The position numbers and the translations under genes were made by a program. A stretch of DNA of 64,000 bases from Sarcomyxa edulis (Eukaryota > Basidiomycota > Agaricomycetes > Agaricales > Mycenaceae): the NCBI GenBank assembly GCA_009761415.1, contig QUOL01000010.1, positions 806,001 to 870,000 on the forward strand. Reading direction: 5' to 3'. Shown here piece by piece: positions 21,420-32,734 of this stretch (position 1 is its first letter; each line of letters opens with the position of its first letter). The notes under the pieces were generated by a model. That model made no database searches, had not been told where the DNA came from, and saw only the letters and a list, made by a program, of their open reading frames with translations.

Positions 21420-24400
21420 CAACATAATATTTTACCTGGGGTCGATTTATTTTTTGCAGCCTTGCGAGAGCAACTGACTGACTGACGTAATCAAGGGTCT
21501 TCCATATATGGTAATAGTTACCATATGCGGAAGCGGGATCATACCAGAGGGTGCACCAATTCTCGAATCAGTATCGTCGTTGTACTGTAGGTTGATCGAC
21601 AATGCTACATGAGCTTTCTAGACTATCGACGGGCTCGTTTTCCACCTCGCGAAGGCTCTGAGTATGACCTGCAAGCTGTGCAGATCCAACCATCAGTGAC
21701 TTCATCACTGTTCGTAAGGCATGCTAGATGATACTTGAACATTGCGCCGTCAACATCAATCGGTCGATAGAGAGAACGATGACATACCAATTCCGTCTCA
21801 CATCCAGCACGAGCGCATTGTACAATATCATCTGGTGACCGGACATATTCTTCATCTCGGATGACCAACCCACACAGGCATTGGTGGAGATCACCGATAT
21901 CGATACACTTTCGTTTGCGACGTGGACGGCTGAGCGTTTCTTGGTCATGTTCAGCATGGCTCAGCAGCGGCGGACTCTCGATATCGCGGCGAGTCTCCTG
22001 CGGGGTCACGGGGATATGAATCGAGGGGTCAATCTTCGAGAGGCAATTTGATCAGTCACGGTAAAATGAGATGCGAGAGATATCGAGTAAGTACCTGAGA
22101 GTTCAACGTTGGTGAGGCATCGGCTGCTGCCAACTTGGAAGGTCCGGGAGAGGCACTAGGTGAAAGTGTCCTGATTTGTGTAGTGTTCTCGAGCGAGACT
22201 TGTTCGAGAGTACCAGTATGGCTGGCGAAGCGCAAAAGCGAAGTCGTGAGTGGCGGCGTGCTAGAACTGTCTTCAGAGGTGGGTAGCTGCCAGTCGGTTC
22301 GTTCAAGCTCTTTGTCGTTGTTGCAAACTTGAGGAAGAGATTGACCATGATCCTCGCCCAATCCGATGCCTTCACTCTCATCCTTACTCCTGTTTTCGTC
22401 GTCGTCTTCATCACTGCCTTCATCGTCATCTCCATCGCCTTCATCACTGCCTTCTTCGCCATCTCCATCGCCATCATCACTGTCCCCATCGCCGTCGTCG
22501 TTGTCGTTCTCAAGCTCGTCGTCATTGTTAGCAGAACCGGGACTGGGATCATGAGGCAGGTTAGTCGGAATACACAAAACCCAAGCTGCAGTAAGACATA
22601 CCAGGATGCTAACCGAGAGCTATGCGCTTCAGAAATCAGAAGGGCAGGCAGGTTCTTTTGTTTTCGCTTTTTTGTAGTCTTACCACGATCGTTCCAGATC
22701 TTCAACATCTCGGAGATTTCGAATTCGGATAGGGTCCATAGCTGTTGGTACTTTGGGAGAGGTGCGTGAGGATGTGTTTTCATGAAGTGATACTTCAGGT
22801 TGTAGCGCCAGACAGCGGGAGCATCTTTCGGACACAGAGGGCAAGGAAGTGGGACATTGGAGCACGGCGACGTTCGTGTCGATTTGGAGGCTTTAGCGTA
22901 CGAGAAATTGACTAAATTGGGACACCCTGATGAAGCTGCGCGGTTGACCTGAAGACCAGACCCAGAACCTTTACCTTTTCGAAGAAATATCCTGCAGATT
23001 GGAGCTGGGCTAAGACATAGACCGCATGGCTCGGAGGACCGATCCACGTTAGGATCGTTGAGAGTATGACCTCCCACATGGGAGATCGCGTGTTGTCCAT
23101 TACTATCAAGAGTCCTACCGCAGCTTGGACATATGTGAGTACCTTCCCCGTCTTGCGCGCGTGTATTCTCAGATGTCTCGGATACAAAGCATGCTTTCCC
23201 TGAACGTATGTCAGCAAATATAAACTGTTACTGTTGACTGTACATACCGGAAGCTTCACGATAAGGAAAATAAACCGTCTGTTTGACCGTTGGTATGTTC
23301 TTGAAGTCGCGAAGGAAAATTCGGTCAACAAGACTTGACGCAAGAGCCATAATGACGCTACTCTCGAAGAGATAGAACGGCTTGTGAGGTACAGCGGTAG
23401 AGATCGCTGGATTCACGGGCTGGACCATACGCCCCGATACTGTAGAGCCAATACCATCAAGCATACCACGAGATCGCCAATCGTGTTTGAGGCTGGGGTC
23501 ATCCAGAGTATTGGCGGGAACAAGGCACAAGACTTGATATGAAACCTTGACGGTATCTTCCCAAAGCATGTCGAGCCCAATACACTCTACGGGGACTGTG
23601 TCGATGGTGATGTTGTTCACTTCAGCAAGAGCGAGAAAGAACTGTTTATTACAAGAAACGAGAGTTGCGATTGGCTCGGATAAGAATATGCATGGCGCAC
23701 CGAACGCTGAACTGTTCTCGAGGATTGTATCTGATTCTTGAAAGCTGGAAGATGTATAGCGCTGTTGTTGTTCAACGCGGCGGAGACGATCCGTGGAGCT
23801 GGGCGATGTTTTGTATTTTGATCGAAGGGCTAAAGCTCGAGTTTTGTTAATTTTTTTACCACTGATTTCGATGTGATGGCTGAAAGAATGGACAGAATCG
23901 TCCCGAGTGTAGCCTCCAGTAGCATCTTCAAGTTCTAGAGAACATGGATTTGAGTCGGATGGAGGTACCGCGTCGTGCATCGGGGTACTGTCGGGACCGG
24001 TCTCCGTGTCGTCAGGATCAAGCGTGATGTGGACCAAAAGAACCCCAAAGGGTGAGAGGATATCCGCTCCAGGATGTGCCTCGAGTTGGTGAAGGATGTC
24101 GAATGCAAAGGTGCAGTCTGGGTCTGTTTCGACTAGATACCGTCCTTGTTTCCAAGCCGTGATAAGGACAGCATCGCGAAGTTTCACATTCCCGCGCCAA
24201 GATGCAGGCTTAATGTGATCCGATTTGGCTGAGATTTCGGAGGCGTCTCGTGTCATGGGAGGAAGTCTGAGGCGACGAGGACCACGATCCCACTCGGGGT
24301 GCTTTGCAAGAATATTCGACACTTCTGTAGTTCCGGTGAGACGATGCGAAAGCTGAAGAGAATCTAAATTTGAGTCATTTCCCACCATAGTGCGAAGAAT

Positions 24401-27400
24401 GCCGAATAGTTCTTCGAGACGGTCTGTTCCAAGAAGAATAATCCAAAATGAGCCGTCTGGATCATCAATTTTCCCTTTCGCAACACAGAAAAAGACATTC
24501 TTGATCATTATCATGATGTCGATGTACAGAAGGGTGGGTATGAATGATTTGCGTCCTTCACTATAGAGAGCGAGAGAAAGATGGGCTGCGGCGCTGAGAT
24601 GAGCAAGTTGTTCGGAGAGTGAAAGGTCGATGCACAGGTAGGGAAACACGATATGGTGGAGGAGCTTGCCCATAACTCGAAGCGCTTTCCGTGCTGCTGA
24701 AAATCCGGGTTTGGCGTCTGCTGCAGCAGGTGGCAATGACCAGATATCCCGCAATATATCGAAGGCTAGTTTGACGTCCTGTTTGTCGGCGGGGTTAAAA
24801 ATAGCATTGAGATGTTCTGCGGAATGGCCAGCATCTCGAAGGTGTGAACGGATTATTGCAGGAGTGATAATGAATCCCATAATGTTGATACCACTGACAC
24901 GGAGCAATAGGTTACGAAGGCGCTTTATAACGTGCTTGAAATCCTTGTCGGGTGTCAGGTCATCGTCTCCGACCCATAGATTCATGAACCGGAGAGCACT
25001 CAGGAGGGAATGAATGGGAGACTCCGGCTTCAGTTCATGCTTGAACGTCAGAATAACAAAAGATGCACCGCGTTTTGATTCGCCGTCTGAAGCGATAGAG
25101 ATTATCCTGAGGTTTGTGCTGGTTTTTTTGCTATCAACAGCACTGATGGTCGTTCTAATGAGCTTAGCATGTTCCCTGCCATTCCCGCGTTTGCAGGTTC
25201 CAGAAATGAGAATAGGCCGAGCGCTGTATATTCGAGTGTCTTGACTAAGTAGCCCGAGAGCGCCAACCGTTGCCTGAGAGGGATTTGAGATAATACACGT
25301 GGGAAACAACGATAGAAGACTTACCTCACTAGAGTAGTGGACTTCGTCCTTTTCTAAGCTACGGAAGACCTCTTCCAAGTCGTCCTCACCCTGGAACTCG
25401 AGACTCGTCGCATTTCCGTGCTCCCTACAAACACCCAAGAAATTATTGGTCTTGTCATCCCATCTGAGGCGCTTCTCTGTAGCGATCTCATCAAACATGA
25501 GAACCTGATGAACAACCTTTGCGGTGCTCAGAACCTCTTTCAAACTATCAAAACACGAGTCGACGTTGGTCTGGATTTCACTGGAGGTTGGAGTAGTATG
25601 CGAGGGTATGAGATGAGGAACTCTCGATCGATTTCGGAGGGTGGTCATTCCAGGAAGGCCTAATGCACGGTGCCCAATCTCGGCGAGTCGATTCCCTCCT
25701 AATCTCCATAGCAGTATGCCCCGTAGTTCATCTTCTTCAGTATATCCTTTTGGACTGTAAAACCCTCGCACTGCCGCATCATGGAGTTCCAGGATGGTCA
25801 AAATCCCCTTATGTTGAGCCAAATTTGCACGGAGAAGGCGATGCACACTCGCAAATTTTCCGCTAGCAAGTGCAACCAAGAGCCTCTTGTGATCCTCTAG
25901 TGCAGTCGCCTTTCCGAGAAGTGTTCTCCCAGTATTCAAGTCATGTAATCGCACGACGTCTTTTTGGCGTGTCTTCCGCCGCGCTATCACCACCATTCCT
26001 CCGTGGGCCTGGTAAGCAAATTTCGCATTCTCTTGAACACCATTGTGAATCCGATGAATTATACCCTGCAGGGATTTGTTGAGGTTGAGCATCAGACATG
26101 GGCCGCAATTTCTGGACTTTCTTGTCGGTTTCCCTGTACAGGTGCGAGCACGTAGAGTGAGCACCCCATTACTGACCGTATAGTCCCAGGGTAAAGCTAG
26201 TTCATCGTGCAACGCAAATGGGTAGGACGAGTGTGGAGTTTTACCAGGGGGGAATGTCATTGTGAAGCCTGCGCACGACGGTGTTCTTAATGCAGGCAGT
26301 TGGAGCGGCAGTAAAATCTCGATGTCAGGTACCGCGTCAACGTCGATTGGCATGTCTTCTACGAGTAGGCTAACTTGATTTACTTCTAGAATATCGGCCC
26401 CGGTGATGGAGGGAAGGGTCGGAGACAGACTTGCCGGCTGTATTGGTTGAGGTGGATGTGCCGCTGTCTTTGTTATTCTAGAGACACGGTAAGTCTTATT
26501 CTAATGCTTTGACTCGGAAATTCACGAAAGATTCCTCACATAGAATTGATTGCGTCAATCAACACTCGAAGCTTTCCCTCAAGAAGTCCACCCTGCAGAC
26601 CTCGTGTACCCACAAAGTAATTCAAGAACTTCCAAAGTCCCTCTAATCCCTTCTCTCCACGACGGATAAGCTTCTCCGCTTCTTCTGTGGTCTTTCTCCA
26701 TCCAAGCGCGTTCGTCAGCAGAGGATGCAAAGTCTGCTCCCATATTTCATCGGAACCTGCCTCTGCATTGGCGTACGTCTCTGGATCACCCGAAAACACG
26801 GCAAGTTCGTCTCCATCGTGTCCTTCAGGTACCCCATCAGGAAGCTGATCGATAGCCATGCGAAGCTCTTGAAGAAGTCGCGTCGCGACAGGACATGCAC
26901 CAGTGTCATGAACTTCAAGGAGAACTGTAGCTGTGATGGGCTCAGTGCGTGTCTCATCAGATTGACGTGCTACCGGAGTAGACTGTGATGTTGCATGGAC
27001 GAGTGAGGGTGCGGAGACGGTGGTTGGTACAAGTCGGGGAATTTTTTTCATGAAGCTGAAGATCGACATGTTTTTCTTGGGAGTGTTATCTCGTTTGTCT
27101 TTTGCTTTCCTGCATGCTTTGCTGCCCAAGTGGCGCTTCTCGAGATTACTGATGCCTACCGGTCCCAGGTTAACATGCATACCACATTCCGGGCATTTTG
27201 CGTAGCCCGGTGGAACGACTTCGGGATCAGGCTATCATAGATTGAATTTTGTCGACATTAGCATAGCTCAGATATATCTTGATGTCTCCATATGACTGAC
27301 CTCCATTGTGAAGACAGCTCCTCCGAGAAGGCAGGCTTCTTTAATACTGTAAAGAAAATTGACGTTCGAGTTTGCCCTCGAGCTTCGCTCAATTAGTTGT

Positions 27401-27564
27401 TATTCCACATATTTGGTCTAAATGTATCTTCTTTCGGTCACAAGAGTCTATTCTGAGCTCAAAACAAGACAAAAATATGAGGGGTCAAAGTTTTTTTTTC
27501 AGACTTGACGGCCGGACTAACTAACCAAGCCCTGGTGTCGGGTTCGATTCCCGGTACCCCCTTG
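21406..27564 (-). mobile_element. Complete P-superfamily DNA transposon, 6159 bp
   Basis: The element is bounded by 14-bp terminal inverted repeats (CAAGGGGGTACCGG) and an exact 8-bp target duplication (CCTCAAAC). Eight bases is the duplication length of the P and hAT superfamilies. The single internal gene is a P-element/THAP9-type transposase on the minus strand, starting 258 bases inside the right end and stopping 217 bases inside the left end, so the element is compact and appears complete. Ends, duplication and coding frame all look undamaged, which suggests a recent insertion. The restored empty site would read gatcaatttgccCTCAAACt across the junction. Confidence 0.93.
21623..27306 (-). 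CDS. P-element-like transposase with zinc fingers and PHD finger
   Basis: Eight exons (27306-27301, 27231-26540, 26477-25325, 25273-23248, 23199-22602, 22542-22095, 22033-21788, 21733-21623) sum to 5280 nt, in phase, giving 1759 residues. The N-terminus has a C2HC finger (CPECGMHV...H...C). The core matches P/THAP9 transposases: VLMFDEIATEKRLRWDD (first Asp), IASDGESKRG (second Asp), DFKHVIKRLRNLLLR (the HLLKxIRN-like helix), a segment like the P-element FNPADKQDVKLA stretch, and LGTDRLEELFGILRTMVGN (the DxxExxFGxxR motif with the last acidic residue). Downstream are a CPSC...H...H finger, a Cys-rich block, CPLC...H...H, and an Asp/Glu-rich tract. Last comes a PHD finger: CLCG, CARAGCETELYHLAC, WICTAC. 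The first exon encodes only Met-Glu; this start gives the in-phase splice GAG|gtcagt. Two introns (51 and 54 nt) are multiples of three without stops. Function is inferred from motifs and element structure. Confidence 0.9.
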
Positions 27565-27572
27565 CCTCAAAC
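27551..27572 (-). repeat. Right terminal inverted repeat and target duplication of P-type transposon
   Basis: The inverse copy of the left end occupies 27551-27564, followed by CCTCAAAC at 27565-27572, identical to the left duplication. Just inside, the plus strand reads GGTTCGATTCC (27541-27551), a perfect RNA polymerase III B-box and tRNA T-arm-like sequence that overlaps the inverted repeat. Confidence 0.93.
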
Positions 27573-29134
27573 TTCAGTATATCTTGAGTTAGAATAACCC
27601 TGAGGTCAAAAATGCCATAACTCAAGCTGGAAAGGCTGTACGCGGTACTTCTGAGTAGGACTCTGAGGCGGGATCAGGGAGGAGGCCATGGCTATTTCCA
27701 AATCGAGTAAAGCCACGCCATGTTGTGGCCATGGAAATCCACGTTTCGCGGCTTTTGCGGATTTCCGCTGGCTTTCCACTGGCCTTGCCAACACTGAATC
27801 CCGGAGACGAGACAGTATTACTGTCTCCCTAGTAGGACCCGAACGTGACAGGAAATCGACATGTGCTGACTTTCTGAATAAGCAACTTGGATCGCTGGCA
27901 TACCTGCGGAGACAGAGCGGCATGTACCTGTTAGTGACGACTTTGTAAGGCGTCGTAATCAGCAACGGGTCCAATGTCGACGCCGCTGATTGACACTAGA
28001 CTCGAAAATGCTGATCACAAGAGACGAGGCTCCTCCGCTCCGTAGCTGACTAGAAGCTTTCGGTCTTGCACTGTCCTATATACGATCAAATCAACGATAT
28101 AATCCATTGAGCATCCTGACTGCCTTGTACACCGTTGGGCCCCCGCAAACGTCGTGCGACATCGCCGACAGGTAGCTCGCCAAGTGCTTCTCAGAAAAAT
28201 ATCATCCCGAAAGCTGCATACGGCTGAATATTGCGTTTGAAACAAAACTTGAGAAGGTGGAGCCAAGTCGTCCGTCCAAAGTTCGAGGTTATTGAGAGAA
28301 GAACTGAGGCAGAAACGAGTCCATATCGCGCTCCATTATTTTTAGATATCGACAAGCTTCATGCGGTTCCGTCTGCTGCTCCCTTGAACGTTGAACGATG
28401 AACACTAGATGGGGTGAATAGCAAGCATGGATCATGGGTCAGTCCAAGGTTGGCCGGAAGAGTTGGACAGGCATTTCGCGCTTCGCTTCCGCGGCTTCGA
28501 TTTTTCCGCAGGCTGAGGTTGAACTCAAACATTCAGGAAACAAGATCCTCCAGGACTAGGACCCCCATGTAGCTTCTTGTCTTGTCTTGACAAATGGTCC
28601 GAATTTGCCTGTTGTGGTCGACTGCCAGATTACTGGGAGTGCCTCCTGAACGGCGACTCACCAGTCACCTGGGATTCCGATACTTATCCAGCATTCCTTT
28701 TGCACTTCACTGGATTCCGGCAATACCGCTGACGAGACTCGAGGACACCAAGAATGTGGTATGACTTTACCTGGCTGCTGGCGTTTTCGGGTCAGCTGGT
28801 GAAGGTCTTCAAACGAAGTCTCAGTAAGGCTTACAAGCTTCGAAACCGGAAGGCCAAGGGTATGCCCCTCAATGACCCCAGACTATGATCCATCATCCCC
28901 AGGTTCTATGAGCTCCGGAAGCCTTCTTCATTTTGTCACGCGGAGTATCCTACCAGGAACTACCATGCGGGGACTACACTTCATCTCATTCCGACAATAG
29001 TACGCGTGCAAATTCTCTTTTGGGAACCAAGAGTCCGATTTCTTTTGAAGCGTTTTCAAAAGTATAAAGCCAGTCACTCGTCAGGATACCCCAGAGTCCC
29101 ATATACCTCGAATCCTATCGAACTTCGGGCTACC
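27573..29134. other. Intergenic, upstream of first GH55 gene
   Basis: No gene is supported. A 122-codon minus-strand frame (27606-27974) and an 83-codon frame (28015-28266) show no recognisable motifs. The last few hundred bases should include the promoter of the GH55 gene. Confidence 0.5.
29063..29069 (+). promoter_or_regulatory. TATA box, first GH55 gene
   Basis: TATAAAG lies 72 bases before the ATG at 29135, in the context AGTATAAA. The same context and a similar spacing occur before the second GH55 paralogue, which supports a conserved core promoter. Confidence 0.6.
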
Positions 29135-32100
29135 ATGTTCTCAACTTCTCTCGTGCTCGCACTGAGCATGCTTCTTACCTCGATCGTGCCGGCGGTCTCT
29201 GGTCTGGGATCATCCTGTACCTCTCCCCTCGGGGCCGGAACAGCTGCTGCTGGTGATCCGTTTTGGCTTCAGAGTATCAAACATCAAGGCATTTCAGCCT
29301 ACAATTCAAATCCTGGTGGATATCAAGTTTTTCGTAACGTGAAAGACTTTGGAGCTAAGGGTGACGGCGTAACCGATGATACTGCTGCAATCAAGTAAGA
29401 TTCGCAGAGCGGGCTGCCCCAATAACAACTTAACATTTCCATCTTACCCGCAGCAACGCTATATCCTCGGGAGGTCGTTGTGGAGGTGGCAATTGCGACT
29501 CATCAACGTACACATTCCTTCTACTTTTTTCTCTATTATTCCGTTGCACTGACATGGTCAATATCTCTAGGGTGTCCCCAGCTCTGGTCTTTTTCCCGAA
29601 AGGGTGAGATTCCATGTTCTCCGAATCATATGCTTCGTTTGAATTAAGCATTTGATCCAGAACTTATCTTGTCTCGGCTCCCATTATTGCGTATTACTAC
29701 ACGCAACTCATTGGAGATGCTAAAAGTCCTCCCACACTTCTTGCGGCCGCTGGCTTCGGCGGAATGGCTGTCATCGGTGACCATTTCTTGACTGTTCTGT
29801 CAACAGACGAAACAGACGTACTGACTGTGTGTAGATGCCGATCCTTATACCCCTGGTGGTGGAGGTAGCCAGTGGTATGTCAACCAGAATAATTTGTACG
29901 TTCCTTTTTCCTCCAATTTCTTTCCCGACACGACATTGAGCTGAATTCTCCAATAGCTTCCGTTCAGCCAGGAACTTCATCATCGACGTGACTCGCATGC
30001 CGGCAAGTGCATCGGCAACGGGAATCCATTGGCAAGTATCGCAATCGACTTCACTGATCAACATCGTTTTCCACATGTCGACTGCTTCAGGCAATAACCA
30101 TCAGGGTATTGAAAAATTCTCTAGTTTGATTCAAGGAAGGATATACTAATTTGTGACTGCGTTGATGTCTATAGGTATCTGGATGGAAAACGGAAGGTAC
30201 CTAGCTGTCCACGTTGATTCCCCATTCTAGCACTGACAATTCGGTAGCGGAGGATATATGGGTGATATGGTTTTCAATGGAGGTGAGCCTTAGTCCTGAC
30301 ATTGCATGGTTGTAGAAATGAACCGGTCTCAGGAAAGTACGGTCTTTGGGTTGGCAATCAACAGTGAGTCAGAGTCCCCCGTGTGTGACAAATCTGCATA
30401 TACAAACTAAACACTCATTCAGATTTACCGTCCGTAATATCACGATCAACAATGCCAACACTGGTGAGTAGACACGTCTGCGAATATCCGCACATATTCT
30501 CACATTTCAAAAGCTGTCTTTGCACTTTGGAATTGGGGTTCGTAATGTTCCATTCCTTTGTCGAAAGCTCCTACTCAACTTTAACATCGACATCAGGTTG
30601 GACATTCCAAGGCGTCAACATCAATAATTGCCAGGTTTGTAACCTTCATCTTTGTTCGACTATTATCTCTTCTAAATCCTTGACAGATTGGCTTTGACCT
30701 TACTACTGGTGGCACAACTCAGTCAACACAGACTGTAGGCGCGGAGGCAATCGTCGATGCTGTGGTATCGAACACTCCCATCTTCGTTCGCACGTCTACC
30801 GCGAGCAACGGAAGACTTGGAGGCTCTATCGTGATCAACAACGCCAAACTCACTAACGTTCCGACCGCCGTCGGTGTCGTGGGTGGGGCCGTTGTTCTTG
30901 CGGGCGGAACGACGACCATCGCTTCTTGGGGTCAAGGAAATGTCTACACAGGCACTAATCCTACCGCAAGATTCACCCAGGGAAATATCGCGGCTGCGAA
31001 TAAACCGGCAAGCCTGCTCGATGGATCTGGAAAGATTTTCGGTAAAGCACATCCTCAGTATGCGAACTATGCTGTCAGTCAGTTCGTCAGTGTGAAGGAC
31101 AACGGTGCCAAGGGCGATGGAAGGAGCGACGACACGGCTGCGCTCACAGCTATATTCGCCAAGGTCTGTCCACGCGTTTCGCATTGAAACATCAGCATCT
31201 CCTAATAAAATGATACTTTGATTCGCAGTTTGCTGGTTGCAAAATCATATTCTTCGACGCTGGAACTTACGTTGTTTCTTCCACTATCACCATTCCTGCG
31301 GGTACGCAGATAGTAGGAGAGGCCTGGTCGGTCATCGCCGGTACAGGAAGTGCCTTCCAGGATTATAATAACCCTCAACCTGTGGTTCGAGTGGGAGCGG
31401 CAAACTCTCAAGGAGTCATCGAAATCACCGATATTATATTCTCCACTATTGGGCCGAGTACGTTGACTGCTTGAACCTTCAGTCCTACAAAGCTCATCTA
31501 TGTTCACATAGCCGCCGGTGCTATCGTTGTTGAGTGGAACGTTAAACAGCCAGCTGGGCAAAACGGCGGTGCCGGTATGTGGGATAGTCACATTCGGTTG
31601 GGAGGAGGTAATGTCTGGATATCTTCTACTCGATTGGGCCTCGCTAATTCAAGGACCTGGTAACTAGCCGCTGGGACCAATCTCCAAGCCAGCAATTGTC
31701 CAGCAGGTGGCCAAAGCAACTCATGTTTTGCCGCTTTCCTGGCGTTGCATCTGACGCCTGCATCTACCGCATACCTCGAGGTAGGCTTCTTCTGATACAC
31801 GTCTTCTAAGTTGATCTCAATTCCCATTGTAGGGCACCTGGCTTTGGCTGGCTGATCATGATCTGGATGATGGCGGCTCGCCCCAGGTATAGCTACTTCT
31901 TCCAATTATAATGACGTGTACTCATAATCCACACATCTCAGATCAGTGTATTCAGCGGACGTGGCCTGCTCTCCGAATCTGCCGGTCCGGTATGGATGGT
32001 TGGAACCTGTACGTTTCATTATTGCCATTATTGCATCCATTTTGAGTCATGCTGACACATGGATTCTCTAGCTTGTGAGTTCCAGAAGGCTGGGTCATCC

Positions 32101-32734
32101 TCGGAACGCTACCTGACGGAATTGATTTCGCAGCCGAGCATCATACCCTTTACCAGTACAGCTTAGTGAATGCACAGGCACACTGGATGGGTTTGATTCA
32201 GACCGAGACGGTAAGGAAATCGATCTCATTTCACGTTTTGTTCAATGCTAATACTAGCGTTCAGCCTTACTATCAACCAGCGCCGAGTGCCCCAGCACCC
32301 TTCATAATCAACTCGGCTTATCATGATCCAAGCTTTAATGGGATATCCTCCGCGTGGGGTCTTAGAGCCCAAACGTCAACAGACATCATCGTATTCGGTT
32401 GGTGATTTGGACTCTTATTATGAACGAGCCCTTATGTATTATTTCTCTCAGGCGCCGGGCTTTACAGCTTTTTCCAGGTAACGATCTACTTCAATGTTCA
32501 ATCCCATACATGACTGACCTCTTTCCCCGCCAGAATTACCAACAAGGCTGTCTGACGAACAACAACTGTCAGACCCATATTCTAAACATCGATGACAGCT
32601 CGGTGATCCATATATACAGCCTATCGACTGTGGCCACGACTTACCAACTAAGCATCGACCAAAATGGTATCATCAACCAGAGCGCCAACCCTGATGGATT
32701 TGCTTCGACGGTGACATCTTGGAGTCGGTCGTGA
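29135..32734 (+). CDS. Secreted GH55 exo-beta-1,3-glucanase, copy 1
   Basis: This gene has many introns and encodes a family 55 beta-1,3-glucanase. It begins with a signal peptide (MFSTSLVLALSMLLTSIVPA, cleavage near VSG) and contains the two-repeat architecture of GH55: NVKDFGAKGDGVTDDTAAI near the start and VKDNGAKGDGRSDDTAAL near the middle, each opening a right-handed beta-helix. Other blocks are GWTFQGVNINNCQIGFDL, GTQIVGEAWSVIAG, GMWDSHIRLGG, TPASTAYLEGTWLWLADHDL (probable active-site region) and SSEHHTLYQYSLVNA. It is likely to release glucose from fungal beta-1,3-glucan outside the cell. Splicing appears to involve a 3-nt exon at 32072-32074. Introns are about 50-60 nt. The start is the only ATG giving a signal peptide; the stop is TGA at 32732. 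It is a tandem paralogue of the gene at 34257. Confidence 0.92.

Noticed and set aside
22366..22577. Ser/Pro-rich and hydrophobic frames on the plus strand opposite the acidic tract
   Set aside because: These are antisense readings of the GAT/GAC-rich Asp/Glu repeat of the transposase.
21115..27520. CCGTCAAG octamer in inverse orientation near both sides of the P-type element
   Set aside because: Too short, and lies outside the left terminal repeat; the 14-bp repeat with the 8-bp duplication defines the ends better.
27481..27564. Possible tRNA gene (T-arm and CCCC end visible)
   Set aside because: No matching 5' acceptor strand, D-arm or anticodon loop with U33 could be folded. The sequence lies inside the terminal repeat of the P-type element, so it is reported only as a B-box-like feature.
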